A program made the translations under genes and the position numbers. DNA of 64,000 nucleotides from JAXMAZ01 sp046350115 (GTDB lineage Bacteria > Planctomycetota > Planctomycetia > Gemmatales > Gemmataceae): assembly GCA_046350115.1 (NCBI GenBank), contig JAXMAZ010000011.1:124001-188000 (forward strand), in the 5' to 3' direction. Positions 52,558 through 61,141 of the stretch are shown here, piece by piece (positions within the stretch are counted from its first letter, which is position 1; each line of letters starts with the position of its first letter). A model generated the notes under the pieces. It saw only the letters and a program-made list of their open reading frames with translations. It was not told the origin of the DNA and made no database searches.

Positions 52558-53263
52558 GCGACGACAGCATCACCCGCCCCTCGAACCGGCGGTGCAGCTC
52601 GGCGGCCACCTCGTCGGACACCGCCACCCCGATCAGGTGCAGCCGCCGCAGCCGGGCCAGCTTCGGCGACCGGGCGACGGCCAGCGGGGCGTCGGTGTGC
52701 AGCGCCGACCGCGGCCCGTAGGTCGTCCGCACCCCGCCCCGCACGGTCAGCTCCTCCAGCCCGCCCAGCCGGTCGGCGTCGGCCAGCGCCAGCAGACACT
52801 CGTCCACGAACTCGGCCGTGTTCACCCGCAGGTGCCGGACCAGCCCTGCGTGCGGGTGGCGGAGCAGCCGCGGCAACAGCCGGGAGTTGAACCCGAGCAG
52901 CGTCACCGCGTCCACCGGGGCGACGGTGGCGAGCAGGTGTTCGCAGTGGTCGAAGTAGAACTGGGTCCGCTGGAAGGTGATGTCGGCCACGAACCCGCGG
53001 CGGAACTCGCCCCAGTTCACGCCGTCGATCTTCGGCAGCTCCGCCTTCCACGCGGCCCGGTGGGCGTGCCACAGCTCGGCGGCGCGTTCGGTCCGCGGGT
53101 CTTTGCCCGGCGGCAGGCCGGCGGCGGACACCTGCAAGCGGATGAACTCGGCCCGGGCGCTGTCCCCGTGCTCGTCCAGCCAGTCGGCCAGCACCAACCG
53201 CGGCAGGTCGTCCGCCGGGGCGGCGCAGACGGCGGCCAGGAACGGCTCGTACCCCGGCGGCAT
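52553..53263 (-). CDS. TIGR02996 domain protein with LRR-like part
   Basis: The 236-residue protein begins GYEPFLAAVCAAPADDLPRL and VLADWLDEHGDSARAEFIRL, the TIGR02996 signature, a domain found mainly in Gemmata relatives. The rest resembles irregular leucine-rich repeats (LLGFNSRLLPRLLRHPHAGL, VRHLRVNTAEFVDECLLAL, LGGLEELTVRG, LARLRRLHLIGVAVS). No signal peptide. ATG 53263. The stop is the TAG of repeat H1. Role unknown; this family is linked to protein interaction. Confidence 0.88.
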   Translation of the reverse strand: MPPGYEPFLAAVCAAPADDLPRLVLADWLDEHGDSARAEFIRLQVSAAGLPPGKDPRTERAAELWHAHRAAWKAELPKIDGVNWGEFRRGFVADITFQRTQFYFDHCEHLLATVAPVDAVTLLGFNSRLLPRLLRHPHAGLVRHLRVNTAEFVDECLLALADADRLGGLEELTVRGGVRTTYGPRSALHTDAPLAVARSPKLARLRRLHLIGVAVSDEVAAELHRRFEGRVMLSSQ

Positions 53264-53509
53264 CGGCGGCCCTCCGACCCACAGCCCGTCGCCCCCCGGG
53301 GCCGGTTGCGGGCCGACCCGAGGGCTGTCACCCGATGGTAGCAGCCGAGCCGGGCGGTGTTAGCCCCCGGTATCAGTCGTCGCACCAAAGCGGGAAAAAC
53401 ACGGCCGTGGTGTCACCTGCCCGCTTGCGGCTCGTGCCGGTCGTCGGCACTGTGAGTTGTCGTCCCGCTGCCATTTCCGCATCTGCTCGGCCCCTGGGAG
53501 GACTCGCTC

Positions 53510-54346
53510 GTGCGTCGGCTCATCTTCACCCTGGCGGCGGTAGCCGTCACCCTGGCGTCCGCCGGCCCGGCGAAGGCCGGCTTGATCGGCCTCGACTCTG
53601 CGTTCCCTACACCACATCTGTACAACGTCAGCACCACGACCGGGACGGCTACCCCGTTTGTCACGGTGACAGGTGGGTTTACATCGCTCACCGGACTCGC
53701 CTATCTGAACGGCACCTTGTACGCCACCGACGTACTGGCAGGACAAGGGTTTAAGTTCGGCTCCATCGACATGGCCACCGGGGCGTTCACGGTTATCAAC
53801 AACCAGGGCGGCTCGGCGAACTGGCACGGGCTGGCCGCCAACCAGGCCGGGAACGTGCTGTACTCGATCGACATCGACAACGGCAACCGGTTGGTGTCTG
53901 TCACCCCGGCCGGGGTGATCACCACCATCGGGCCGGGGGCCGGGATCGACGGCCGTGGGATGGCCTACGACAACGGGAACGGCGTCCTGTATGCGACCGG
54001 GAGCGGGGCCGGTACTTCGCTGTACACGGTGAACACCACGACCGGGCTGGCCACCCTGGTCGGTAGCACAGGGATCAGTTCAGGGTTCATCGGCCTGGCC
54101 TTCGATGACGCCACCGGCACGCTATATATGACCGCCGCCCCGGGTGGCAATGGGCCGAGCAACCTTTACACGGTGAACACCACGACCGGGCTGGCCACCC
54201 TGATCGGCGCCACCGGGGTGAGCAACCTGGACGGCCTAGAGTTCATCCCCACCCAGGCGGTCCCGGCCCCGCCGGCGGCGGTGCTGGCGGTGCTCGGGCT
54301 GGCGTCGGTCGGCGGGTTCCGCCGGCTGCGGGCGGCCCGCGGCTGA
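53510..54346 (+). CDS. Exported beta-propeller-like protein with PEP-CTERM-type anchor
   Basis: GTG 53510 follows GGGAGG by 8 nt and opens a signal peptide (RRLIFTLAAVAVTLASAGPA). The 278-residue protein has short repeats with LYNVSTTTGTATPF, LYTVNTTTGLATLVGSTG and LYTVNTTTGLATLIGATG, a SMP-30/YncE-like propeller. It ends in AVPAPPAAVLAVLGLASVGG and FRRLR, a VPxP plus hydrophobic plus Arg tail, the PEP-CTERM sorting signal used by exosortase systems. The adjacent repeats are nearly identical at the DNA level (54021-54052 and 54170-54200). It would be processed at the surface by an exosortase not seen here. Confidence 0.8.
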   Translation: MRRLIFTLAAVAVTLASAGPAKAGLIGLDSAFPTPHLYNVSTTTGTATPFVTVTGGFTSLTGLAYLNGTLYATDVLAGQGFKFGSIDMATGAFTVINNQGGSANWHGLAANQAGNVLYSIDIDNGNRLVSVTPAGVITTIGPGAGIDGRGMAYDNGNGVLYATGSGAGTSLYTVNTTTGLATLVGSTGISSGFIGLAFDDATGTLYMTAAPGGNGPSNLYTVNTTTGLATLIGATGVSNLDGLEFIPTQAVPAPPAAVLAVLGLASVGGFRRLRAARG

Positions 54347-54433
54347 TCGGCCCCGCGGCCGGCGGGCGAATCGCCCATCGCCCGCCGGCCGCAGCTACAA
54401 TGGCCGGACCCGTTCCCCCACCCCGGGTCCGCC

Positions 54434-55900
54434 ATGCCGACACGTCTCGCCCTGCTCGCCGTCCTGTTCGCCGCGTCCACCGCCGTCGCCGACGGACTGC
54501 GGTTCGAGGTCGCCCTGCCGGACGGCACCCCGCCGCAGACCGGCCGGGTGGTCGTCGCCGTCGGGGCAGCGGGCGGCCGGCCGGACCCGCTCCGCACCGA
54601 CCCGCCCTCCCTGCCGGTTGTCGGCAAGGACGCGGACAACTGGGCGCCGGGCACCCCGCTGACACTCGACGCGACCTGCGTCACCTTCCCGCTGACCGAG
54701 CTGAACAGCCTGCCGGCCGGCGAGTACACGGTGCAGGCGTACCTGCTCACCAACCAAGACATCAACCTGCCGACCGCCCCGGGCAACCGGTACTGCGACG
54801 TGCAGCGGGTGCGGCTCGACCCGGCCGCCGGCACCGTCACCAAGCTCACCCTGGACAAGACGTTCCCCGACCGCAAGCCGGCCGACACCGCAACCCACAA
54901 ATATCTGCACATCCCGTCGAAGAAGCTGAGCGACTTCCACGGCCGGCCGATGGTGTACCGGGTCGGGGTGGTGCTGCCGCCGGACTTCGACGCGGTGCCG
55001 AACCGCAAGCACGCCCTCGTCGTCCACATCGGCGGGTACGGCACCCGGTACACCGGGGCTGCCCGCATCCGGCCGGACCGGCGGTTCGTGCAGATCCTGC
55101 TCGACGGGGCCGGCCCGTTCGGCGACCCGTACCAGGTGGACTCGGCCAACAACGGCCCTTACGGCGCCGCCCTGACCGAGGAGGTGATCCCGTACATCGA
55201 GAAGACGTACCGCTGCCTGGGCACCCCGCAGAGCCGGTTCACCACCGGCGGCAGCACCGGCGGCTGGGTGTCGTTCGCCCTCCAGGTGTTCTACCCGGAC
55301 TTCTTCAACGGCTGCTGGTCCCAGTGCCCGGACTCGGTCACGTTCTCCGCGTTCGAGCTGATCGACATCTACCGTGACAAGAACGCCTACGTGAACCGGT
55401 ACGGGTTCGAGCGGCCCAGCAAGCGGACCCTGGACGGGGACACGGTGTTCACTCTGCGGCACGAGCTGCGGATCGAGCAGGTGCTCGGCCGGGGCGGGCG
55501 GTGGGAGCTGGGCGGGCGGGACTGGTGCAGTTGGAACGCGGCCTACGGCCCGAAGGGGGCGGACGGCCAGCCGGCTCCGCTGTGGGACGGCAAAACCGGG
55601 GCGATCGACCCGGCCGTGCTCAAACATTGGGAAGGCTACGACCTGCGGCTGGTGCTCGAACGCAACTGGGCGACCCTGGGGCCGAAGCTGGCCGGCGGCA
55701 AAGTCCATATCTGGGTGGGGGATGCGGACGACTACTTCCTGAACAACGCGGTACACCGGTTGAAGGCGTCCCTCGCCCGCCAGTCCGGCCCGAAGTTCGA
55801 CGGCAAGATCCTGATCGACATGCGGCAGCCGCACTCGTCCGGCGGGTGGACGGACGCCCAGATGCGGGACGAGATGGCCGAGCGGGCCGGGGTGCGGTAG
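54434..55900 (+). CDS. Exported alpha/beta-hydrolase-like esterase
   Basis: The 488-residue product has a signal peptide (MPTRLALLAVLFAASTAVAD) and an N-terminal beta domain (DGLRFEVALPDGTPPQTGRV). An esterase-D/Fes-like hydrolase domain follows: LPPDFDAVPNRKHALVVHIG, a nucleophile elbow GGSTGGW, WVGDADDYFLNNAVH (probable acid) and MRQPHSSGGWTDA (probable His). It may cleave esters of sugars, siderophores or xylan-linked acids outside the cytoplasm; substrate unknown. ATG 54434. The gene has its own leader, 87 nt after the PEP-CTERM gene. Confidence 0.83.
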   Translation: MPTRLALLAVLFAASTAVADGLRFEVALPDGTPPQTGRVVVAVGAAGGRPDPLRTDPPSLPVVGKDADNWAPGTPLTLDATCVTFPLTELNSLPAGEYTVQAYLLTNQDINLPTAPGNRYCDVQRVRLDPAAGTVTKLTLDKTFPDRKPADTATHKYLHIPSKKLSDFHGRPMVYRVGVVLPPDFDAVPNRKHALVVHIGGYGTRYTGAARIRPDRRFVQILLDGAGPFGDPYQVDSANNGPYGAALTEEVIPYIEKTYRCLGTPQSRFTTGGSTGGWVSFALQVFYPDFFNGCWSQCPDSVTFSAFELIDIYRDKNAYVNRYGFERPSKRTLDGDTVFTLRHELRIEQVLGRGGRWELGGRDWCSWNAAYGPKGADGQPAPLWDGKTGAIDPAVLKHWEGYDLRLVLERNWATLGPKLAGGKVHIWVGDADDYFLNNAVHRLKASLARQSGPKFDGKILIDMRQPHSSGGWTDAQMRDEMAERAGVR

Positions 55901-56427
55901 CTGCCGCGAGATCGGGCAGGGGTGGGGCACTTTCGGGCAGTTGTCTGTGACTGGGAAGTGTCCTGCCTAATACCGATTGAAAGTGTACATAAAATCACTT
56001 GCCGACTGGTGATGGAAAAACAATCCACAAGCTGTTGTTTGGCAACGTCTTGCGGTTCGAGTCCGATCTTGACGCCCGATGCGATCCCCATTTTCTTCGC
56101 AATCCATGTCCTGGTACGCGATTTGTGCTAGCTAATTATGGGTAGGCGGGGTATATGTCCCGCCGATGAACCCGGCCGGCTCGGGCGATTAATTAATCCT
56201 CGCCCCCTGGCCCCGCCGATGCGATGACCGTTCGGCGTTCGCTCTAGGGTTCTGACCACCGGATCGCCGAGGCCAGGCCGGCCTCCGCCGCCGCCAACGA
56301 CGGCCCTCTTCCCGCCGGCCCCTCCTCCCCGACCCGACGGTAATCCGTTCCGTTTCGCTCCGCCGTTTGCCCGGTGGCGTCAGCCGTCGCGCGCCCAACG
56401 GCCGACCGTCCTGGGAGGGCCGTCGTC
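55901..56427. other. AT-richer gene-free region
   Basis: Between 55960 and 56200 the composition drops well below the window average, with runs such as CTAATACCGATTGAAAGTGT and GGCGATTAATTAATCC. Small frames exist on both strands (e.g. a minus-strand RTWIAKKMGIASGVKIGLEP stretch near 56110), but none has a good start and ribosome site. It may be a remnant of acquired DNA or a promoter region for the next gene. No repeats of the families seen elsewhere occur here. Confidence 0.5.
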
Positions 56428-56982
56428 ATGAAAGGTGAACTCGTCCTCGCAGCCATGCTGCTCACCACCCCGCCGGGCGTCCCGGAGCCGGCCCCGGCCG
56501 GCGAACGCTGGACGGCCGTCCGGGACGCCCTGCACGCGGTCGCTGTGGACTGGGAAATCCTCGACCCGCGGGAAACCCGCTACGTGCTCACCCGGCCGGA
56601 GGACTTCTCGGCCGACTTGAACATGCTCCGCCGCCGCTACCGGGAGCTGGCCGACGCCCCGCGGCTGGCCGACAGCTACCGGTTCCCGGACCGCGGCACG
56701 GTGAACGAGCTGGTGCGGTTCAACCGGGCGTACCGCAAAAATCTGGACCAGCGGCAACTGCTGGAGACCGATCGGGCCAGCGCCCTGCGGGCGGTGATCT
56801 GGGAGACGGACCGGCTGTACCAGGTGTGGGACGCGGTCCGGGACGCCCGGTGCGAGTTCTACTACGTGACCGTCCGCCGGCACGCCCTGAAGAAGCTGAA
56901 AGACCTGGTCGGGCCGGACGCCTACGCGGCTGCCGACCTGCCGCCGAACGTGCCGACGTGGCGGTTCAACGAGCTGAAGTAG
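56428..56982 (+). CDS. Conserved hypothetical exported protein
   Basis: ATG 56428 follows GGGAGGGCC. The 184-residue product has a short signal-like start (MKGELVLAAMLLTTPPGVPE), then helices: LTRPEDFSADLNMLRRRYRE, FPDRGTVNELVRFNRAYRKN, RAVIWETDRLYQVWDAVRDA and YYVTVRRHALKKLKDLVG. I do not recognise a family beyond Planctomycete homologues. The stop TAG is the first triplet of repeat H2. Confidence 0.72.
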   Translation: MKGELVLAAMLLTTPPGVPEPAPAGERWTAVRDALHAVAVDWEILDPRETRYVLTRPEDFSADLNMLRRRYRELADAPRLADSYRFPDRGTVNELVRFNRAYRKNLDQRQLLETDRASALRAVIWETDRLYQVWDAVRDARCEFYYVTVRRHALKKLKDLVGPDAYAAADLPPNVPTWRFNELK

Positions 56983-57035
56983 GGTCCGCTGTGCGGACCG
57001 GAGGCGCTCCCGGCGGTCCGCACAGCGGACCCTAC
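56980..57035. repeat. Paired inverted repeat, family H (H2)
   Basis: TAGGGTCCGCTGTGCGGACC starts exactly at the stop codon of the preceding gene and is repeated in reverse ending at 57035. Confidence 0.88.
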
Positions 57036-57063
57036 GCGGAACCTGCCGCCCACAAGAAAACGG

Positions 57064-57091
57064 AACGCCCACCCGCGTGCGGGTGGGCGTT
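57064..57091. terminator. Bidirectional terminator hairpin
   Basis: AACGCCCACCCGC and its complement face each other with a 2-nt centre between two convergent genes (ends 56982 and 57113). Confidence 0.7.
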
Positions 57092-57112
57092 CGCGTTCTC
57101 ACCGGCCGGCGG

Positions 57113-57658
57113 TTACTTGACGATCTTCGGCACGTCCTTCAGGACGGCTTCGATCCCGGCGTCGGTCAGCTCGCCCTTCTTGAAGGCGTAGTTGGAGACG
57201 ACCTTGCGGTTCTTGTACAGGACGACGGTCACGTCCGCGTCCTTGTTGATCTTGTAGTTGCCCGGGCCGCTCGGGCTGTCGATGGACAGGACGATCTTCT
57301 TCAGCCCGTCCTTCTTGGCGAAGTCCTTCAGCTTCTCTTCCATCTTCTCTTCGTCGGCGCAGAACACCACGTAGCTGCCCATCTCGGCCTTCTCGTTCTC
57401 GCAGGTGGCCTTGTCCAGTTGCTTGATCAGCTTCTGGGTCATCGGGCAGTCGCCGCAGCGGGCGAACACGACGGCCACCGGGTTGTCGCCGTTGGAGCAG
57501 TACAGGCAGTTCTTCTTGCCGGCCGCCTCGCCGGTCACGTTCAGCGGGGTGAACGGCCCCGGCACCTTCTCGCCCGGCTGTGGGCCGGACTTGATCTCGG
57601 CGGCGACGGCCAGCCCGGCGGTGAGAACGACCGCGGCGACAGACAGGGTGCGAACCAT
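57113..57658 (-). CDS. Exported thioredoxin-like protein
   Basis: ATG 57658 opens a signal peptide (MVRTLSVAAVVLTAGLAVAA). The 181-residue product is thioredoxin-like: VTGEAAGKKNCLYCSNGDNP, AVVFARCGDCPMTQKLIKQL with CGDC at the active-site position, VVFCADEEKMEEKLKDFAKK and VVLYKNRKVVSNYAFKKGEL. It lies 359 nt downstream of the two UGA-containing TlpA-like genes and on the same strand, so the three could form a redox cluster. It uses Cys, not Sec. Probable periplasmic thiol-disulfide or peroxide-handling role, inferred. Confidence 0.85.
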   Translation of the reverse strand: MVRTLSVAAVVLTAGLAVAAEIKSGPQPGEKVPGPFTPLNVTGEAAGKKNCLYCSNGDNPVAVVFARCGDCPMTQKLIKQLDKATCENEKAEMGSYVVFCADEEKMEEKLKDFAKKDGLKKIVLSIDSPSGPGNYKINKDADVTVVLYKNRKVVSNYAFKKGELTDAGIEAVLKDVPKIVK

Positions 57659-57831
57659 CAGCGCGACCTCCACGGATGTGAGTCCTGCCGGCCCGGCGTG
57701 AGGGCCGCGGCCGGCAGAGGCAATACTACGCGCGCGGGGGTCGGCTTACAGGGATTTTTCCGGTCCGGCGGGCGCCCCGACCTGCCGGACCGGTCGGGGG
57801 CCGGTTGCGGTTCGGGCGGGCCGTCTTTCGT

Positions 57832-57940
57832 TGGGTGCGTGGAGGGAGGCTTTGCGACCGCAACGCACCGGCCCGGCAGCGACCGCATCCGAGGGGTGAA
57901 GCCCCACGGTGCGTTGCGCAAAGCCTCCACGCACCCTACA
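57832..57940. repeat. Paired inverted repeat, family D (D5)
   Basis: GGGTGCGTGGAGGGAGGCTT near 57833 and its complement (CCTCCACGCACCCTACA, to 57940) enclose about 60 bases. A further GGCGGGTCGTCGTCGCCAAG arm fragment follows at 57976-58015. No gene is found in 57659-58017. Confidence 0.82.
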
Positions 57941-58017
57941 AGAACCGGCGCCGAGGCCTTGCGGGACCGGCGGGTCGTCGTCGCCAAGCCTCCTCGACCC
58001 GCCCTACGTCGGACCGG

Positions 58018-59319
58018 CTACTTCTCACCCCCCTTGGCCGCCTTCTCGGCCTCCTCGACCAGCTTCTCGATGGCCGCGTCCATCTTCTTCTCGTCGCGGA
58101 GGTTGATGTGCCGGATCACCCCCTTGTGGTCGATCAGGTACAGGGTCGGCCAGCCGACCACGTTCCAGGCGGTCGGGATCGGCCCGCCCGTCCCGTCGGC
58201 GCCGCACCAGAACGACCGCCACGTCAGCTTCTTCTCCTCCACCACCTTCTTCAGCTGCTCCCGGTTGGTGTCACTGTTCACGCCGATGATCGCAAACGGC
58301 TTGTCCTTGAGGCGCTCCACGAGCGACCGCTCGTGCGGGTACATGGCCCGGCAGGGGCCTCACCAGTCCCCCCAGAAGTCGATCAGCACCACCTTCCCGC
58401 GGTAGTCGCTCAGCTTGAACGGCTTGCCGTCGATGTCCTCCCCGGTGATGTCCGGGGCCACCTTGCCGACCCGTAGGAGCGGGATGTTCTTCAGCCCGGC
58501 GAGCTGGTCGACCGCCTGCTTGCCGAGCGTCTTGCCGCCCCGGGCGCCCGGCACCGACCCGTACTTCTCGATCACCTCGGCGAACACCTTCTCGACCTGC
58601 GGGGCCAGCTCGGCGAACTCCTCGTCGGTGGCCGGCTTGCCGTACTGGGTGAGCCGTTGCTTCATCTGGAAGCCGGTCGCGTAAAGGGCGGTGCCCTTCA
58701 CCTTCGGGTCGGTCGCCTTCTCGGCCACGGCCTTGAGGAACGCCTTCCCGTCCGGGCTGGTGTCGTACATGAACTGGCCGATCAGGTCGGCGATCTTCGG
58801 ACTGCCCAGGTGGTACTCGGTCAGGATGGCGACCAGCTCCTTGCGGACCGCGGCGGACCTGGTCATGCCGATGGCGGTCTGGATCGCGTCCAGGGCGGCC
58901 GGGTCTTTCGGGTTCTCCTTGGCCAGGGCGGCGAGCTTGTCGCCGACCTCTGTGACCGCGGTCGTATACGCCCTGGACGCGGCGGACAGCTTTTCGAGGA
59001 CCGGCTTGTTCTCGGCCGAGTTGTAGTCCTCGCCCTTCAGCTCCTTCTGGAGCTTCTGGGCCGTCTCGGAGTAGGTCTGCATGGCGGCGTTGTACTGCTT
59101 CCGCAGGGCGGCCACCTTCTCGGCCAGGGTCTTCGGCTCGGCCGTCTTGTCGTCCGCCTTCGCCGGCGGCTCGGTCGCGTCCTTCGGCTTGGCCGGGACG
59201 ACACGGGTGGCCGGGACCGCCTTCGGGGGCGGGTCGGCCTTCTTCGGCGGGTCGTCGGCGACGGCCGGACTCAGCCCGAGTCCGACCGCGGCGGCGGCCA
59301 GCCACACGCGGGGGTTCAT
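58018..59319 (-). CDS. TlpA-like thioredoxin-fold protein with in-frame UGA at the active site (probable selenoprotein 1)
   Basis: ATG 59319 follows GGAGGTGA. The frame reads a signal peptide (MNPRVWLAAAAVGLGLSPAV), a Lys/Pro-rich linker, about 220 residues of helix, then the TlpA-type domain: KVAPDITGEDIDGKPFKLSD, YRGKVVLIDFWGDW, UGA (58362-58360, residue 320), GPC-RAMYPHERSLVERL, FAIIGVNSDTNREQ, WNVVGWPTLYLIDHKGVI. UGA stands where the first Cys of WCGPC belongs and the resolving Cys is 323. Downstream the frame is intact to TAG-type stop at 58018. The paralog upstream has UGA at the same place with the same stem-loop. Full product is 433 residues with Sec. Requires SelA, SelB, SelC and SelD elsewhere in the genome. 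Confidence 0.88.
58318..58335 (-). promoter_or_regulatory. Candidate bacterial SECIS stem-loop 1
   Basis: CACGAGC-GGTC-GCTCGTG forms a 7-bp stem with a GGUC loop, 24 nt after the UGA at 58360. The loop has G at the first two positions and contains GU, fitting the bacterial SECIS pattern. It lies in the coding sequence (encoding YPHERSLVE). Confidence 0.75.
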
Positions 59320-59476
59320 GGGTCACCTCCGGGAACGGGTGCGGCACGCCCCGGCCCGGTGCCGGGGGCGGCCCTCAGGATACACCCGGCCCGGCCGCCG
59401 GGCTTGCAAAAAGCCGGGGGCCGGGCGATCCCCGGAGGGACGGCCCGGCCCCAAGTCGATTTGACCTCGGCAGCGG

Positions 59477-60712
59477 CTACTTCGCACCCCCCTTGGCCGC
59501 CGCCTCGGCCTCCTTGATCAGCTTGTCGATCTGCTCGTCCAACCCCTTCTCGCCCTTCTCGGACGCCTGCGGGTTCTTCACCCGGATGGCCCCGGTGTGG
59601 TCGATCAGGTAGACGGTCGGCCAGCCCTGGACGTTCCACTCGGCCGAGATCGGCCCGCCGGTCCCCTTCGGCCCGTTCCAGAACGACCGCCAGGTCAGCT
59701 TCTTCTCCTCGATGATCTTCTTCAGCTTCTCCCGGTCCGGGTCACTGTTCACGCCGATCAGTTGGAACGGCTTGTCCTTCAGCTTCTCCACGAGCGACCG
59801 CTCGTGCGGGTACATGGCCCGGCAAGGCGGTCACCAGTCCCCCCAGAAGTCGAGCATGACCACCTTGCCGCGGTAGTCGGAGAGCTTGAACTCCTTGCCG
59901 TCGATGTCCTCGGCCGTGATGTCCGGGGCGGTCGAGCCGACGAGCAGGTTCTCGGCCTTCTTCAGCCGCTCCCGCATCTGCTTCGCCTGGTCGCCGAGCT
60001 TGCCCCGGCCGAAGGTGACGTCGGCGAACTCCTTGGCCACCACGTCGAGCTGCTTCTCCAGCTCCGGCCGCAGCTTGGCGTACTCCGCCTTGGTCGCCTG
60101 GGAGGTGTACCCGGTCAGCTTCTCGAGCTGCTGGTTGACCAGGGCGAAGGTGGCCGGCCCCTTCACCTTCGGGTCGGTCGCCTCGGCGGCGATGGCCTTG
60201 AGCAGTTCGCCGGCCGGCCCGGACTCGTCCCGCATCAGCATGGGCAGCAGGCCGGTCAGCTTCGGGCTGTTCAGGTGGTGCTTCTTGACGATGGCGATCA
60301 GGTCCGCGGGCAGCCCCTGGCCGCGGCCGAACTGCAGCGCCCCCTGGACGGCGTCCAGGGCGGCCGGGTCGGCCGGGAACTCCTTGGCCAGGGCGGCCAG
60401 CTTCGGCCCGGCTTCTTCCATCGCCTTGAAGTAGGCGTCCCGGGCTTTGTTGAACGCCTCCTGCTTGGCCTTCGTCTGCTCGGGCGTCTCCTTCTCGCCC
60501 TTCTTCTGCATGGCCATGCTGGCCTCGCGGGCCGTCGTCAGGGCGTCCTGCACGCCCTTGGTGACGGCGGCGATCTTCTCGGCCGGGGTCTTCGGCTGGT
60601 CCGCCTTCTTCTCGGGCGGGTCGGCCTTCTTGGGCGGGTCGTCGGCGAGCGTCAGGGCGGGGCCGAAGCCCAGCCCGACGGCGGCCGCGGCCAGCCAGGG
60701 TCGGAACCTCAC
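59477..60712 (-). CDS. TlpA-like thioredoxin-fold protein with in-frame UGA at the active site (probable selenoprotein 2)
   Basis: GTG 60712 follows GGAGGTGA. The 411-residue product has a signal peptide (RFRPWLAAAAVGLGFGPALT), a Lys-rich linker, a helical region and the TlpA-like domain: APDITAEDIDGKEFKLSDYR, VVMLDFWGDW, UGA at 59833-59831 (residue 294), PPC-RAMYPHERSLVEKL, FQLIGVNSDPDREKLK, WNVQGWPTVYLIDHTGAI. The motif would be W-U-P-P-C, resolving Cys 297. It is clearly paralogous to the gene downstream on the same strand (gap 157 nt), probably a tandem duplication. If UGA were a stop, the thioredoxin domain would end at the first active-site residue in both copies, which is not plausible by chance. 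Confidence 0.88.
59789..59806 (-). promoter_or_regulatory. Candidate bacterial SECIS stem-loop 2
   Basis: The same CACGAGC-GGTC-GCTCGTG stem-loop occurs at the same distance (24 nt) after the UGA at 59831. The 18 bases are identical to stem-loop 1. Confidence 0.75.
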
Positions 60713-60855
60713 GGGATTCACCTCCGGGGGGTGGGGAAGTGGCGTCCGCGACTCCACTCACGGACCGCCCCTACCTTACACCCGGCGGGCGGGAAGTGCT
60801 TGCGGAAAAGTGGCCGACGGCGACACCGGACACCGCCGACAGGCGCCTCCCTCCT

Positions 60856-61082
60856 CGTTCCCACGCTGTGCGTGGGAACGAGGGATGTGCTTGCGGAAAG
60901 TGGTGCGACGCCACACCCGCCGCTGACAGCCCGCTGCTTGCTCCCCCTCTCCGCTTCGGGGAGGGGGCCGGGGGGAGGGGTTACACCCGCCGCCCGATCC
61001 GGCTGCTCGGAAGCCACAGCGACGGGTCGCAGGTGTGACACCACCCCCAGCCCCCTCCCCGGAGCAGGGAGGGGGAGAAAAA
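60856..61082. repeat. GTTCCCACGC palindrome and family A element (A6)
   Basis: The palindrome CGTTCCCACGCTGTGCGTGGGAACG (60856-60880) belongs to the 12.4-kb cluster type. A family A element follows: CTCTCCGCTTCGGGGAGG near 60945 and its inverted arm near 61050. Its spacer contains ACGGGTCGC, shared in reverse with A2. No gene is found in 60713-61141. Confidence 0.8.
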
Positions 61083-61141
61083 CCCGTCCCCGGACCACGT
61101 TTGGTCCGGGGACAGGTTGGGAGCCAATCGGTGGGGTCGGG

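Noticed and set aside
58345..58362. Treating the UGA codons as stops and the genes as pseudogenes
   Set aside because: Both paralogs have UGA at the same active-site codon with identical downstream hairpins and intact frames.
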